From NCBI GenBank assembly GCA_030538215.1, contig JAUNUM010000028.1, positions 1-33,704 on the forward strand: DNA of 33,704 nucleotides, written 5' to 3'. The position numbers and the translations under genes are program-made. Source of the stretch: Bacteroidia bacterium. Lineage in GTDB: Bacteria > Bacteroidota > Bacteroidia > Bacteroidales > Dysgonomonadaceae. Positions 10,501-16,836 of the stretch are shown in pieces; position 1 is the stretch's first letter; each line of letters starts with the position of its first letter. A model generated the notes under the pieces. The model saw only the letters and a list, made by a program, of their open reading frames with translations, was not told where the DNA came from and ran no database searches.

Positions 10501-10829
10501 GTAACGGTCATCCCCGTAACTACTACTTCCTGCAGCATCTCGCTATCTGATTTGAGTGTAACGGTTAAGTTGGGTGCAGCTTTTACCTCTTGTGTTGTCA
10601 TGCCTACGTATGATACAACAAGTGTAGAGTTAGCCGGAACCGATAAAGTGAATTTTCCGTCAATATCGGTTGCGGTTCCTACTGCCTGCCTACCCTTTAC
10701 CTGTATGGTTGCTCCAATAACGGGCTCTCCCGTTTCGTCAACTACTGTGCCCGACACGCGTGTTTGGGCATTTGCAATCCCTATTGTTATAAGAAATAGG
10801 GATAAAAATAGAGTTAATTTTCTTCTCAT
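7515..10829 (-). CDS. SusC/RagA-family TonB-dependent outer-membrane transporter
   Basis: A 1104-aa protein: signal peptide (1-21), carboxypeptidase-regulatory-like domain (about 23-100, VSGTVVDETGEPVIGATI), the LQEVVVTG TonB-box region, plug domain with GRAAGVSVQ and the hallmark SusC plug motif LKDGSATSIYGARAMAGVIVV (split by a few residues from KKG), then a long beta-barrel ending in FTLTLRLGI. It imports a ligand captured by the SusD partner, powered by TonB. No extra N-terminal STN domain is present, so direct anti-sigma signalling through this protein is unlikely. No TAnnTTTG box is seen in the 53 nt before its start, so it may be co-transcribed with the DUF6261 gene upstream. Confidence 0.95.
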   Translation of the reverse strand: MRRKLTLFLSLFLITIGIANAQTRVSGTVVDETGEPVIGATIQVKGRQAVGTATDIDGKFTLSVPANSTLVVSYVGMTTQEVKAAPNLTVTLKSDSEMLQEVVVTGMTVTDKRLFTGAATKLSAEDTKLDGLPDISRALEGRAAGVSVQNVSGTFGTAPKIRVRGATSIYGSSKPLWVVDGVIMEDVTDVSADALSSGDATTLISSAIAGLNADDIESFQILKDGSATSIYGARAMAGVIVVTTKKGRAGSSRISYTGEYTYRMIPSYAEFNIMNSQEQMDFYRELESAGYLNFAETYRANKSGVYGKMYHLMNQYDSQTGNFTLPNTPEARAAYLKEAEYRNTNWFQSLFNNNVSHNHAISLTSGTEKASYYTSLSAMVDPGWTKQSSVNRYTANTNATYNISKQLSLNLIGNAAYRKQRAPGALAQDIDAVTGTVKRDFDINPYSYALNTSRTLDANEFYIRNYSPFNILHELENNYIDLNVVDLRFQGELKWKILRNLEASALGAYKFSSSTQSHHVTDYSNQSYAYRAMDDATMRDANPWLYTDPDKVNSLPISVLPNGGFYRETKYTMQSYDFRASLSYNNVFNESHIVNLFGGMEVNALDRRKTWFNGAGIQYSMGMLPTFDYRFFKQMSEENGKYFSVEDTRARQVAFFSTATYSYQGRYTINGTIRYEGSNKLGKSRSARWLPTWNVSGAWNMHEEGFFNNLRPALSNFTLKASYSLTADRGPSDVTNSRVVIESTNPWRPFAGVKESGLYIKELENSELTYEKKQELNVGVDIGFINNRINLAVDWYKRNNYDLIGHITTMGVGGQITKYANVASMKSHGLEFTLSSQNIVTKNFKWNSDFIFSNAKNEVTELDDNKRIMDMITGTGFTMKGYPVRSLFSMDFKGLNENGLPTFINENGDLTTSNINFQERVKKDHLIYEGATDPTITGSFGNIFTYKNWKLNVFMTYSFGNVVRLDPVFSYRYSDLDATPREFKNRWAEAGDENKTNIPILAPKRYHQLDSRLPYAYNAYNYSSARIAKGDFIRMKEVSIAYDFPKSVAESLRMSNVSLKLQATNLFLIYADKKLNGQDPEFFNTGGVAAPIPRQFTLTLRLGI

Positions 10830-10882
10830 ACTTCACATACTTTATATGATTTACATAATTAAATTTAGAAACTGTTTCTCAA

Positions 10883-11617
10883 TTATTTAGTTTCTTCTTC
10901 TTGACTTTTCTTCTTCGCCGTTTCTCTTGCCGTAGCTTTTTGCTTTTCGGTTTGTTGTGCATTGGCCACCAATTGGTTTATGTTGTTGGCAAGGATTTGA
11001 TAGGGCGTTTCGCCAAACACAAAGGCAAGGCTGTCGATGCTTTTGCAGAGGCGACGGAACTCGTCGTCCAGATTTTTTCGCTCATCGGCAAGCAGTCCGG
11101 TAACATATTCGGCTTGTTTTGCAGTTTGTTGTTTGTGAATGGCAATAAATCTATCATTTTCTTGTCCCAATCGCTCTGCCCATCTTTTTGCTCCAATTGT
11201 TTCAAGATCTGCCTCTGTAATTTCTTGTAGGGCATTGGTTATGGCGGTGCTTTCGGCGCCTTGGGGCATCTCGGCAATGGCTGTTCCACCGTATTTATCC
11301 AATACATCGAGAATGCGTTGCGCTGTTTGTTGCAACTCTTCGTCGGGGAAGCGCAGCAATGCTCTTACGGTTCTGTAAAATCCGATAACCAAGTTATCGC
11401 GAACCATATCAATGGCTTTTTTAGTATCTACCAATCCTGTTTTTCGGGCTTGTTTAAATGCTTCGTCATATACGTTAAATGCTTTTTCAAAAGCAGCAGC
11501 TATTTCCGAAAGCTTTAGCTCTTCTAAGTTTTCTTTCTTTAGAAATGCAAGAGCAAGATTCATGATTTGAAAAAAATCATCGTGGGAAACTCCCTTTAGG
11601 TTTACACTTTTAATCAT
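10883..11617 (-). CDS. DUF6261 family protein
   Basis: A 244-aa, mostly alpha-helical, charged protein without signal peptide or membrane segment, so cytoplasmic. The MIKSVNLKGVSHDDFFQIMN start, central RDNLVIGFYRTVRALLRFPDEE segment and Lys/Glu-rich tail fit the Bacteroidota DUF6261 family as I remember it. No enzymatic motif is seen and its function is unknown. Its stop is 53 nt from susC. Upstream lies an unusually long leader of about 500 nt containing a periodic palindrome array and a homopolymer, with the best promoter match at 12131-12160. Confidence 0.75.
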   Translation of the reverse strand: MIKSVNLKGVSHDDFFQIMNLALAFLKKENLEELKLSEIAAAFEKAFNVYDEAFKQARKTGLVDTKKAIDMVRDNLVIGFYRTVRALLRFPDEELQQTAQRILDVLDKYGGTAIAEMPQGAESTAITNALQEITEADLETIGAKRWAERLGQENDRFIAIHKQQTAKQAEYVTGLLADERKNLDDEFRRLCKSIDSLAFVFGETPYQILANNINQLVANAQQTEKQKATARETAKKKSQEEETK

Positions 11618-11701
11618 AGTTTATTCTACTTTTATAGGGTTAAACATAAAATGGTTACGTTTGCAATATTCCTCATATCCCGAGTGCATCCATTCGGCAG
11701 G

Positions 11702-11920
11702 GGAATAGTTGGCTCCAAAGTGCGGAATAGGGTAATCCCAAGTGGGAATGGTTGATTTCGGGGTGAGGAGTATAGTAATCCCATGCGGTAATGGTTGATT
11801 CCGAAGTGCGGAATGCTCCATTCCCGAACGGAATTGTGTGCGCCGGAAACACAAATAATGTTTTCCCGTGTGGGAATACTTGTTTCCGATTTGAGGAATG
11901 GTGTTTTCCCTTATAGGAAA
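11702..11920. repeat. Array of about eleven 21-22-bp imperfect palindromic repeats
   Basis: A GGAAT-like core recurs at 11702, 11724, 11745, 11767, 11787, 11810, 11830, 11852, 11873, 11895 and 11916, giving spacings of 20-23 nt (mean 21.4). Most cores are followed about 7-8 nt later by an ATTCC(C) half, so each unit is roughly GTGGGAATggttgATTCCg and can pair with itself. Two of the units are strongly degenerate. The spacing is not a multiple of three, which argues against a coding repeat, and corresponds to two turns of the DNA helix. The array lies directly 5' of the DUF6261 gene, inside its probable leader. Confidence 0.8.
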
Positions 11921-11945
11921 ACCCTGTTTGTGAAAATATGTTAAT

Positions 11946-11954
11946 GGGGGGGGG
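11946..11954. repeat. G9 homopolymer in the DUF6261 leader
   Basis: Nine consecutive G residues on the plus strand (C9 in the leftward transcript) between the promoter and the repeat array. Such tracts are uncommon at this base composition and are prone to slippage. Confidence 0.9.
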
Positions 11955-12130
11955 TAAGGAGATGCTATATTTATAACAAAAATCAACACTTATTTCCATT
12001 GTGTGGAAAAGGTGATTGGTTTTTTCTATATAAATTTTACCGCCTATCATTGTCTTTTGTAATGTTTTTTTGAATAGATTAATGTTGAAATGACACTATT
12101 TTATCTTCGTTTGTTTGATTTCGGTATTTG

Positions 12131-12160
12131 CAAAGATAGTAAAGTTTTGTAAAGAACAAA
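12131..12160 (-). promoter_or_regulatory. Predicted promoter for the leftward DUF6261/SusCD transcript
   Basis: On the minus strand TTTG (12157-12160), an 18-nt spacer, and TATCTTTG (12131-12138) match the Bacteroidota -33/-7 consensus well. Transcription would start near 12124 and give a leader of about 500 nt before the DUF6261 start at 11617. Confidence 0.6.
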
Positions 12161-12650
12161 TATTTTAGGTTAATTTTAACACAGCGGAGGTGTGTTGTAT
12201 GATATTTGGGGCGTGGAAATGAGGGAAAATGTATTTAAGACAGCTCCAACTAATTGCAGTAAGTAATGAGTACAAATTAGTTGATGTTATTGGTTGATTA
12301 TATTTCTCCACTTCTAACCCATCCCCCGTCAGCTGACGGGTACTTCCCTTTATCAAAAGGGAAGATAAGAACTGATTAAAGTTATCTGAGAAAGAGTTAA
12401 TCAGTTCTGTATGTCCCGCCCCTCTCTAAATCTCTCCCCTAAAAGGGAGAGACTTTGGTGAACTTCGATGTTTTTGAGCCCGTGCTCCCCTCTCTACGGG
12501 AGAGGGGTTGGGGGTGAGGCTGGGGACGAGCGAGGAACGAGCGGAGGGGTTTAAAATGCAGTACTTATCCCAACAAATAATATAAACTAAATTCTGACCA
12601 CTACTTATTAGGTAGAAGATACGATATTCATTTAATAAATTAATTATACC
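12161..12650. other. Non-coding stretch with clustered inverted repeats
   Basis: No convincing gene. It holds a series of hairpins: a 16-bp perfect palindrome CCCGTCAGCTGACGGG (12325-12340); CTTCCCTTT/AAAGGGAAG (12343-12364); a 12-bp stem AGAACTGATTAA/TTAATCAGTTCT (12368-12379 and 12397-12408); TCTCTCCC/GGGAGAGA (12431-12452); and CCCCTCTC/GAGAGGGG (about 12487-12507). Similar CTCCCCTCTC...GAGAGGGGTTGGGG sequence is common between genes in Bacteroidota, so this is likely dispersed repeat or MITE-like debris. Confidence 0.65.
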
Positions 12651-13307
12651 TTACAACCACAACCTCGCCTCATTTCCCATATTAAACAACAAATCAATAA
12701 TGCTTAAATTGGGTAGAAAACCGTGTTTCTCGGCAAAAACCTGATAATAGGGTTTTGCAACAAAATCTGACGGATGTTTGGGATGAATGGTTTCGCGACA
12801 ATCGGTTATTCCGTTAGGCACGTTTAAGAAAAATGCTTTTGAGTAAGAAACGGCTGTTTTTATACCGATAAAACTACAAATGAGTTGGCGCAGTTCTTCG
12901 TTAAAGTCGTGTAGAAAAGTATATTGTTTTTCGTAAAACGGACGGAAATCGTCTTCGTAATACTCAAAAAACGGTGTGGAGTTATACGCCGAAACAATAG
13001 TGTTCCAATGCAGATGTCGCCAATTACCGTGTTCGGCAATGCGGATGTCTTTCATTGCGCATTTTGGTGTATTGGGTTTTTCGATGGGGATGCTCAGCGA
13101 TAACGCCCCGTTTGCTCCGGCAATAATGCAGCGATTGCGATAGGATTGTTTTTGATAGTTATCGTGAATTTCGATAATGGCGCTTTGTGAGCGGAAAAGT
13201 ACGGAGTAATACTCGACAGGAGCAAGATAGAAAGAGGAAAAAAGAACATCGCTGCTCTCTTGAAAAGGAGAATTGGGGAGTTGTAAGTTGTCTTTTCGAG
13301 AAGTCAT
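12651..13307 (-). CDS. WbqC-like family protein
   Basis: A 218-aa soluble protein with the family features: an N-terminal LAPVEYYSVLFRS segment, YRNRCIIAGANGALSLSIPI and the IRIAEHGNWRHLHWNTIVSAYNSTPFFEYY core. WbqC-like proteins occur in polysaccharide (O-antigen) clusters and as single genes in Bacteroidota; their biochemical role is not established. It follows the MFS transporter by 53 nt on the same strand and may be read with it. Length is typical for the family. Confidence 0.88.
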   Translation of the reverse strand: MTSRKDNLQLPNSPFQESSDVLFSSFYLAPVEYYSVLFRSQSAIIEIHDNYQKQSYRNRCIIAGANGALSLSIPIEKPNTPKCAMKDIRIAEHGNWRHLHWNTIVSAYNSTPFFEYYEDDFRPFYEKQYTFLHDFNEELRQLICSFIGIKTAVSYSKAFFLNVPNGITDCRETIHPKHPSDFVAKPYYQVFAEKHGFLPNLSIIDLLFNMGNEARLWL

Positions 13308-13360
13308 TTTCTAAGAAAGTGGTTCTATTATTTCCTCTTCGTCTTATGTTGTCAAGCTAT

Positions 13361-14593
13361 TTATCCGGCTGCTTTGTCGTGTTTATGTTTAAAGAAAATC
13401 ATAAATAGGAATGCCACCAATAGTGAATATCCTGCAAAAACATACCACGAATTTGGCCAACCAACTATATCGACTACTTTTCCGGCGGCATACGAACCGA
13501 TAAAAGCACCGAAACCGTTTGTCATAATCATAAAAACACCTTGGGCGCTTGATCGGATTGTCGGTTCTGTTACTTTCTCGACATACAACGAACCTGAAAT
13601 ATTGAAAAAATCGAACGCTACACCGTAAATCAGCATGGAAAGAATCAGCATCCACACGCCCGATCCGGGATCGCCGGCTCCCAATAATCCGAACCTCAAC
13701 ACCCAGGCAAACATGCTTATCAGCATAACGGTTTTAATACCGTATCGTCTCAAAAAGAACGGGATAAGCAGGATACACAATGTTTCCGACATTTGCGAAA
13801 GCGATATAAGGATGTTTGCATGTTCTACTCCAAAAGTTCCTGCAAATTTGGGAATATTACCGAAATAATTGGTCAGATAATCGTTGGCAAAGGCATTCGT
13901 AATCTGCAACGCGATACCCAGACACATGGAAAACAGAAAGAATATAGCCATTTGCCGTTGTTTGAAAAGCGCGAAAGCACGCAATCCCAGTTTATCAACC
14001 AAAGATGTGCTTCCAACTCCTTTGCTTACTTCGCAATTGGGTAAAGTGAACGCGTAAATTCCCAGTACCAGCGATAGTAACGCCGAAAAATAGAGCTGAT
14101 ACGATGTTTTGGACAACTGAATACCATCGATGCGGATTAAATCTACCGCGATCATAGAAACAATAAAACCTACCGTTCCCCAAACACGAATGGGCGGAAA
14201 AGTTTTTATCGTATCGTATCCTCTTGTAGATAATGACGTATAAGCCACCGAGTTTGATAAAGCTATAGTGGGCATGTAGAACATTACCGCCAGTAGCACA
14301 TAAGTATATAGCGGTGCATATTCCGTTTGCGGAGCTGCCAGAAAAAGGAATAATCCGGCAATAAGATGACAAATGCCGAGTAATTTTTGTGCCGGAATCC
14401 ATCGATCGGCAATAACGCCCATAACTCCCGGCATAAAAAGCGATGCAATGCCCATTGTGGCAAAAAAACTTCCGATTTGTACACCCGAGAACTTTAATCC
14501 ACCACCCAAATACGCGCCTAACGAAATTAGCCACGCTCCCCAAATGGCGTATTGGAGAAAATTCATTACGGTGAGTCTGATTTTAATATTCAT
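13361..14593 (-). CDS. Nucleoside:H+ symporter-type MFS transporter
   Basis: A 410-aa integral membrane protein with about 12 hydrophobic segments. The N-terminus (LTVMNFLQYAIWGAWLISLGAYL) and the ALSNSVAYTSL / IRVWGTVGFIVSM motifs are characteristic of the NupG/XapB nucleoside:proton symporter family, for which it is the usual Bacteroidota homologue. It probably imports nucleosides across the inner membrane. It lies downstream of the EnvC-like gene, from which it is separated by a palindromic repeat at 14617-14644. Confidence 0.87.
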   Translation of the reverse strand: MNIKIRLTVMNFLQYAIWGAWLISLGAYLGGGLKFSGVQIGSFFATMGIASLFMPGVMGVIADRWIPAQKLLGICHLIAGLFLFLAAPQTEYAPLYTYVLLAVMFYMPTIALSNSVAYTSLSTRGYDTIKTFPPIRVWGTVGFIVSMIAVDLIRIDGIQLSKTSYQLYFSALLSLVLGIYAFTLPNCEVSKGVGSTSLVDKLGLRAFALFKQRQMAIFFLFSMCLGIALQITNAFANDYLTNYFGNIPKFAGTFGVEHANILISLSQMSETLCILLIPFFLRRYGIKTVMLISMFAWVLRFGLLGAGDPGSGVWMLILSMLIYGVAFDFFNISGSLYVEKVTEPTIRSSAQGVFMIMTNGFGAFIGSYAAGKVVDIVGWPNSWYVFAGYSLLVAFLFMIFFKHKHDKAAG

Positions 14594-14616
14594 GATTTAA
14601 ATGTTTAATATTTCAG

Positions 14617-14644
14617 GTAGAGACGTGGCATGCCGCGTCTCTAC
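14617..14644. repeat. GAGACG-type palindromic repeat, copy 1
   Basis: A 28-bp near-perfect palindrome with arms GTAGAGACG and CGTCTCTAC around GGCATGCC, lying between the EnvC-like gene and the MFS gene. Its relative at 18596-18617 occupies another intergenic gap. It may act as a terminator or be a dispersed repeat. Confidence 0.8.
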
Positions 14645-14650
14645 TACGTA

Positions 14651-15997
14651 TTATCGTTTCAGCCACGGCGCCGGATTCAGTTTGGTTGTTTTTTGCCACA
14701 GCTGAAAATGCATGGTTGCTACTCCAGTGTCGGGATCGGTATAAATTCGCCCCAGCGACTGACCTGTTTTCAGTTTATCTCCCGATTTTACAAACAAATC
14801 GTAAATATTGCCGTAAAACGTATAATAATCTCCGTGGCGCACAATCACACAGGTGTTGTAGCCGGGAACGGAAAACACTTTAGATACTTCTCCCTCAAAT
14901 ACCGCACGGATGTTGGCGCCTTGTTGTGCCTGAATATCAATGCCATTACTGTTGGTAGTAACATTCCATTCGCTGTGCCTGCGTTGTCCGAAATTTCCAA
15001 CAATAGATACCGTTCCGGTAACAGGCATAGGCAGATTTCCGCGATTTGAAACAAAGTTCTTGGACAGATTAAACGTTTCATCAACCGTAGTTGCTGATTC
15101 TATTTTTGGGTCGGGTTGTTTCACATCAGGTTTAGTGGGCTTTGTTGTTCCTTTTTTATCGGGTTCTTTTCGGGAAGCTTTTTTGGATTTTCTTTTTGCT
15201 TCAGCCTCTTCCGCTTTTCGTTTTCTTTCGGCTTCCGCAGCTAAGCGACGTGCCTCGGCTTCCCGTTCCTGACGAGCAACTTCTTCGGCAATTAGCTTTT
15301 CGATTTGAGCGTCTAATTTTCGGGCTTGCTGCTGTTTGTTTTGAAGCGTTTTTTGCAGTTCTTGTTGTTTCCCACGCGCCTTTGCCATTTCGGATTGACG
15401 CGTATTTTCCTCTTTCTGTAATTTAGCCTCCTCGGCTTTGAGCGCGGTTAGCACATTTTGCTTATCTGCTTGTGCTTTGGCAAGTTCTTCTTTTTTAGTG
15501 GTTAACTGTATGTTTTGTTGTTTAATTTCTTCGGCCTGACTTTTGCGCCATTTAGAATAATCACGCAGATATTGCATGCGGCGTAACGATTCGCCCAACG
15601 ATTTTCCCGAAAGAATAAAAAACAGCTCGTTTTGTCCGCTTCGGTTGCGCTGCATTAGCCGAATTGCTTTAGCATAACTATCCTGCTTTTGTTTTAACTC
15701 CTCGTTCAACCGTTTTATTTCCGATTCCAAGCGAGATTGTTCTCTTTCCAACACCGCAATTTCCTGATTTTGCAGTGTCATCATTTCTTTTCGGGAAGCT
15801 ATTTGCTTATTTATGAGGTTTATGCGCTGAAGAATAGTGGTGGTTTGTTTTTTTACATCGAGAAAAAGCTTATTGGTGTTTCGAATTTCCTCCAACAATA
15901 TTTTCTGCTGTTTTTGTAGATTATCAATTTGTGGAGTTTGCGAAAATAGAGTTAACGCAAACACCAAGAATACCCCTATCGTGCAGAATTTTCTCAT
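14651..15997 (-). CDS. EnvC-like murein hydrolase activator with degenerate LytM (M23) domain
   Basis: The preferred start is the ATG at 15997 (448 aa), which overlaps the preceding TGA as TGATG. It has a signal peptide, then about 250 residues of coiled coil (QKQQKILLEEIRNT... KAQADKQNVLTALKAEE) with an Arg/Lys/Glu/Ala-rich segment, then a C-terminal LytM fold (about 330-448). The zinc site is degraded: the HxxxD motif reads NGID and the HxH motif reads HFQ. That is expected for EnvC-type proteins, which do not cut peptidoglycan but activate amidases at the septum. It is the last member of the dut-TPR-DUF4292-EnvC series. Periplasmic. Confidence 0.88.
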   Translation of the reverse strand: MRKFCTIGVFLVFALTLFSQTPQIDNLQKQQKILLEEIRNTNKLFLDVKKQTTTILQRINLINKQIASRKEMMTLQNQEIAVLEREQSRLESEIKRLNEELKQKQDSYAKAIRLMQRNRSGQNELFFILSGKSLGESLRRMQYLRDYSKWRKSQAEEIKQQNIQLTTKKEELAKAQADKQNVLTALKAEEAKLQKEENTRQSEMAKARGKQQELQKTLQNKQQQARKLDAQIEKLIAEEVARQEREAEARRLAAEAERKRKAEEAEAKRKSKKASRKEPDKKGTTKPTKPDVKQPDPKIESATTVDETFNLSKNFVSNRGNLPMPVTGTVSIVGNFGQRRHSEWNVTTNSNGIDIQAQQGANIRAVFEGEVSKVFSVPGYNTCVIVRHGDYYTFYGNIYDLFVKSGDKLKTGQSLGRIYTDPDTGVATMHFQLWQKTTKLNPAPWLKR

Positions 15998-16836
15998 CAA
16001 TTGTTTGTTAAGATTTTAATAATATCTGCAATTCTTGCTCGTGTATAACTTTCCGGTATGGAGGCCTGAAGTTCGAAATCTTCATCAAGTGTTATGCTTG
16101 AAAATTCGAGTTCAACATTTACCTTTCTATTTGTTGAAGCCAAGGTAATATCCATTTTGTGAGGGAAAGGCTTTTGAGTTTTTACAACAAAATCGTTGTA
16201 TTTCCAGTTCATCGAATAGTTATCTTTGGGTTTCACCATGTGGGTTAATGCAATTCGGTCGTTTCCGTCAATCGTGAAACTGTATTTGATTCCCGACTTC
16301 TTATCTACCGATTTCAGCAGATAATGCATATCGGAAACGCGACCTGTAGAGAATTTTTCGTAATCGGCGTAAATTACATTCGTTTGTCCCGATACAAACA
16401 TCTGGTTGGTTAAAAGCGATTGGAGTGTTTTATAGTCAAAACCAACGGGATACATCTTTTTAATATCTTCGATAGACTCTTTTACGTAACGTTTATTCAT
16501 CCTGTCTAAAAGCAACAAACTATCGGGATCGGCATACAAGCGTAACATTTCTACACCAAATAATGGCTGAATAGAGAGCTGAATAGCTTTGTCTTTCACA
16601 ATTTTGAGGCTGGCTTTGGAACTTAGGGATTTTGTTCCTGACAAAAGATTGAGATTGAGTCTCGATGAGAATGTTTTGAAGCTAAACTGGCTATTCAAAA
16701 TGTCGGAAAACAAGTCGGCATCTACTTTTTCTTCGATCGGAGCGGCAGCAACAATTTGTTTTTTGGCTTTACAAGAGTGTAAGCTCAATATTAATATGCT
16801 TGCAAAAAATAATATAGCTATGTGTTTAAACTTCAT
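15997..16836 (-). CDS. DUF4292 lipoprotein
   Basis: The start is set at the ATG at 16836 (279 aa), which overlaps the TPR stop as ATGA; an upstream extension would lack a signal peptide. MKFKHIAILFFASI...LHSC gives a lipobox with Cys about residue 22. The family (DUF4292) is a Bacteroidota outer-envelope lipoprotein with a beta-rich, LolA/LolB-like pattern of lipid carrier folds (inference from family knowledge). The RLNLNLLSGTKSLSSKASLKI stretch is typical. It is co-translated with its neighbours, which points to an envelope assembly role shared with the TPR and EnvC-like proteins. Confidence 0.87.
   Translation of the reverse strand: MKFKHIAILFFASILILSLHSCKAKKQIVAAAPIEEKVDADLFSDILNSQFSFKTFSSRLNLNLLSGTKSLSSKASLKIVKDKAIQLSIQPLFGVEMLRLYADPDSLLLLDRMNKRYVKESIEDIKKMYPVGFDYKTLQSLLTNQMFVSGQTNVIYADYEKFSTGRVSDMHYLLKSVDKKSGIKYSFTIDGNDRIALTHMVKPKDNYSMNWKYNDFVVKTQKPFPHKMDITLASTNRKVNVELEFSSITLDEDFELQASIPESYTRARIADIIKILTNN

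Noticed and set aside
11702-11920. CRISPR array
   Set aside because: Units are imperfect and palindromic, with variable spacing of 20-23 nt and no constant repeat and unique spacer pattern. No cas genes are present.
11621-12050. Two overlapping leftward open frames (122 and 125 codons) across the repeat array
   Set aside because: Both arise from a low-complexity periodic region with 20-23 nt spacing that does not keep a reading frame. They overlap each other in different frames and have no recognisable start context or homology.
12487-12507. CCCCTCTC/GAGAGGGG hairpin as a specific terminator of the wbqC gene
   Set aside because: It is over 140 nt from the wbqC stop, lies in a generic intergenic repeat cluster and has no U-tract.
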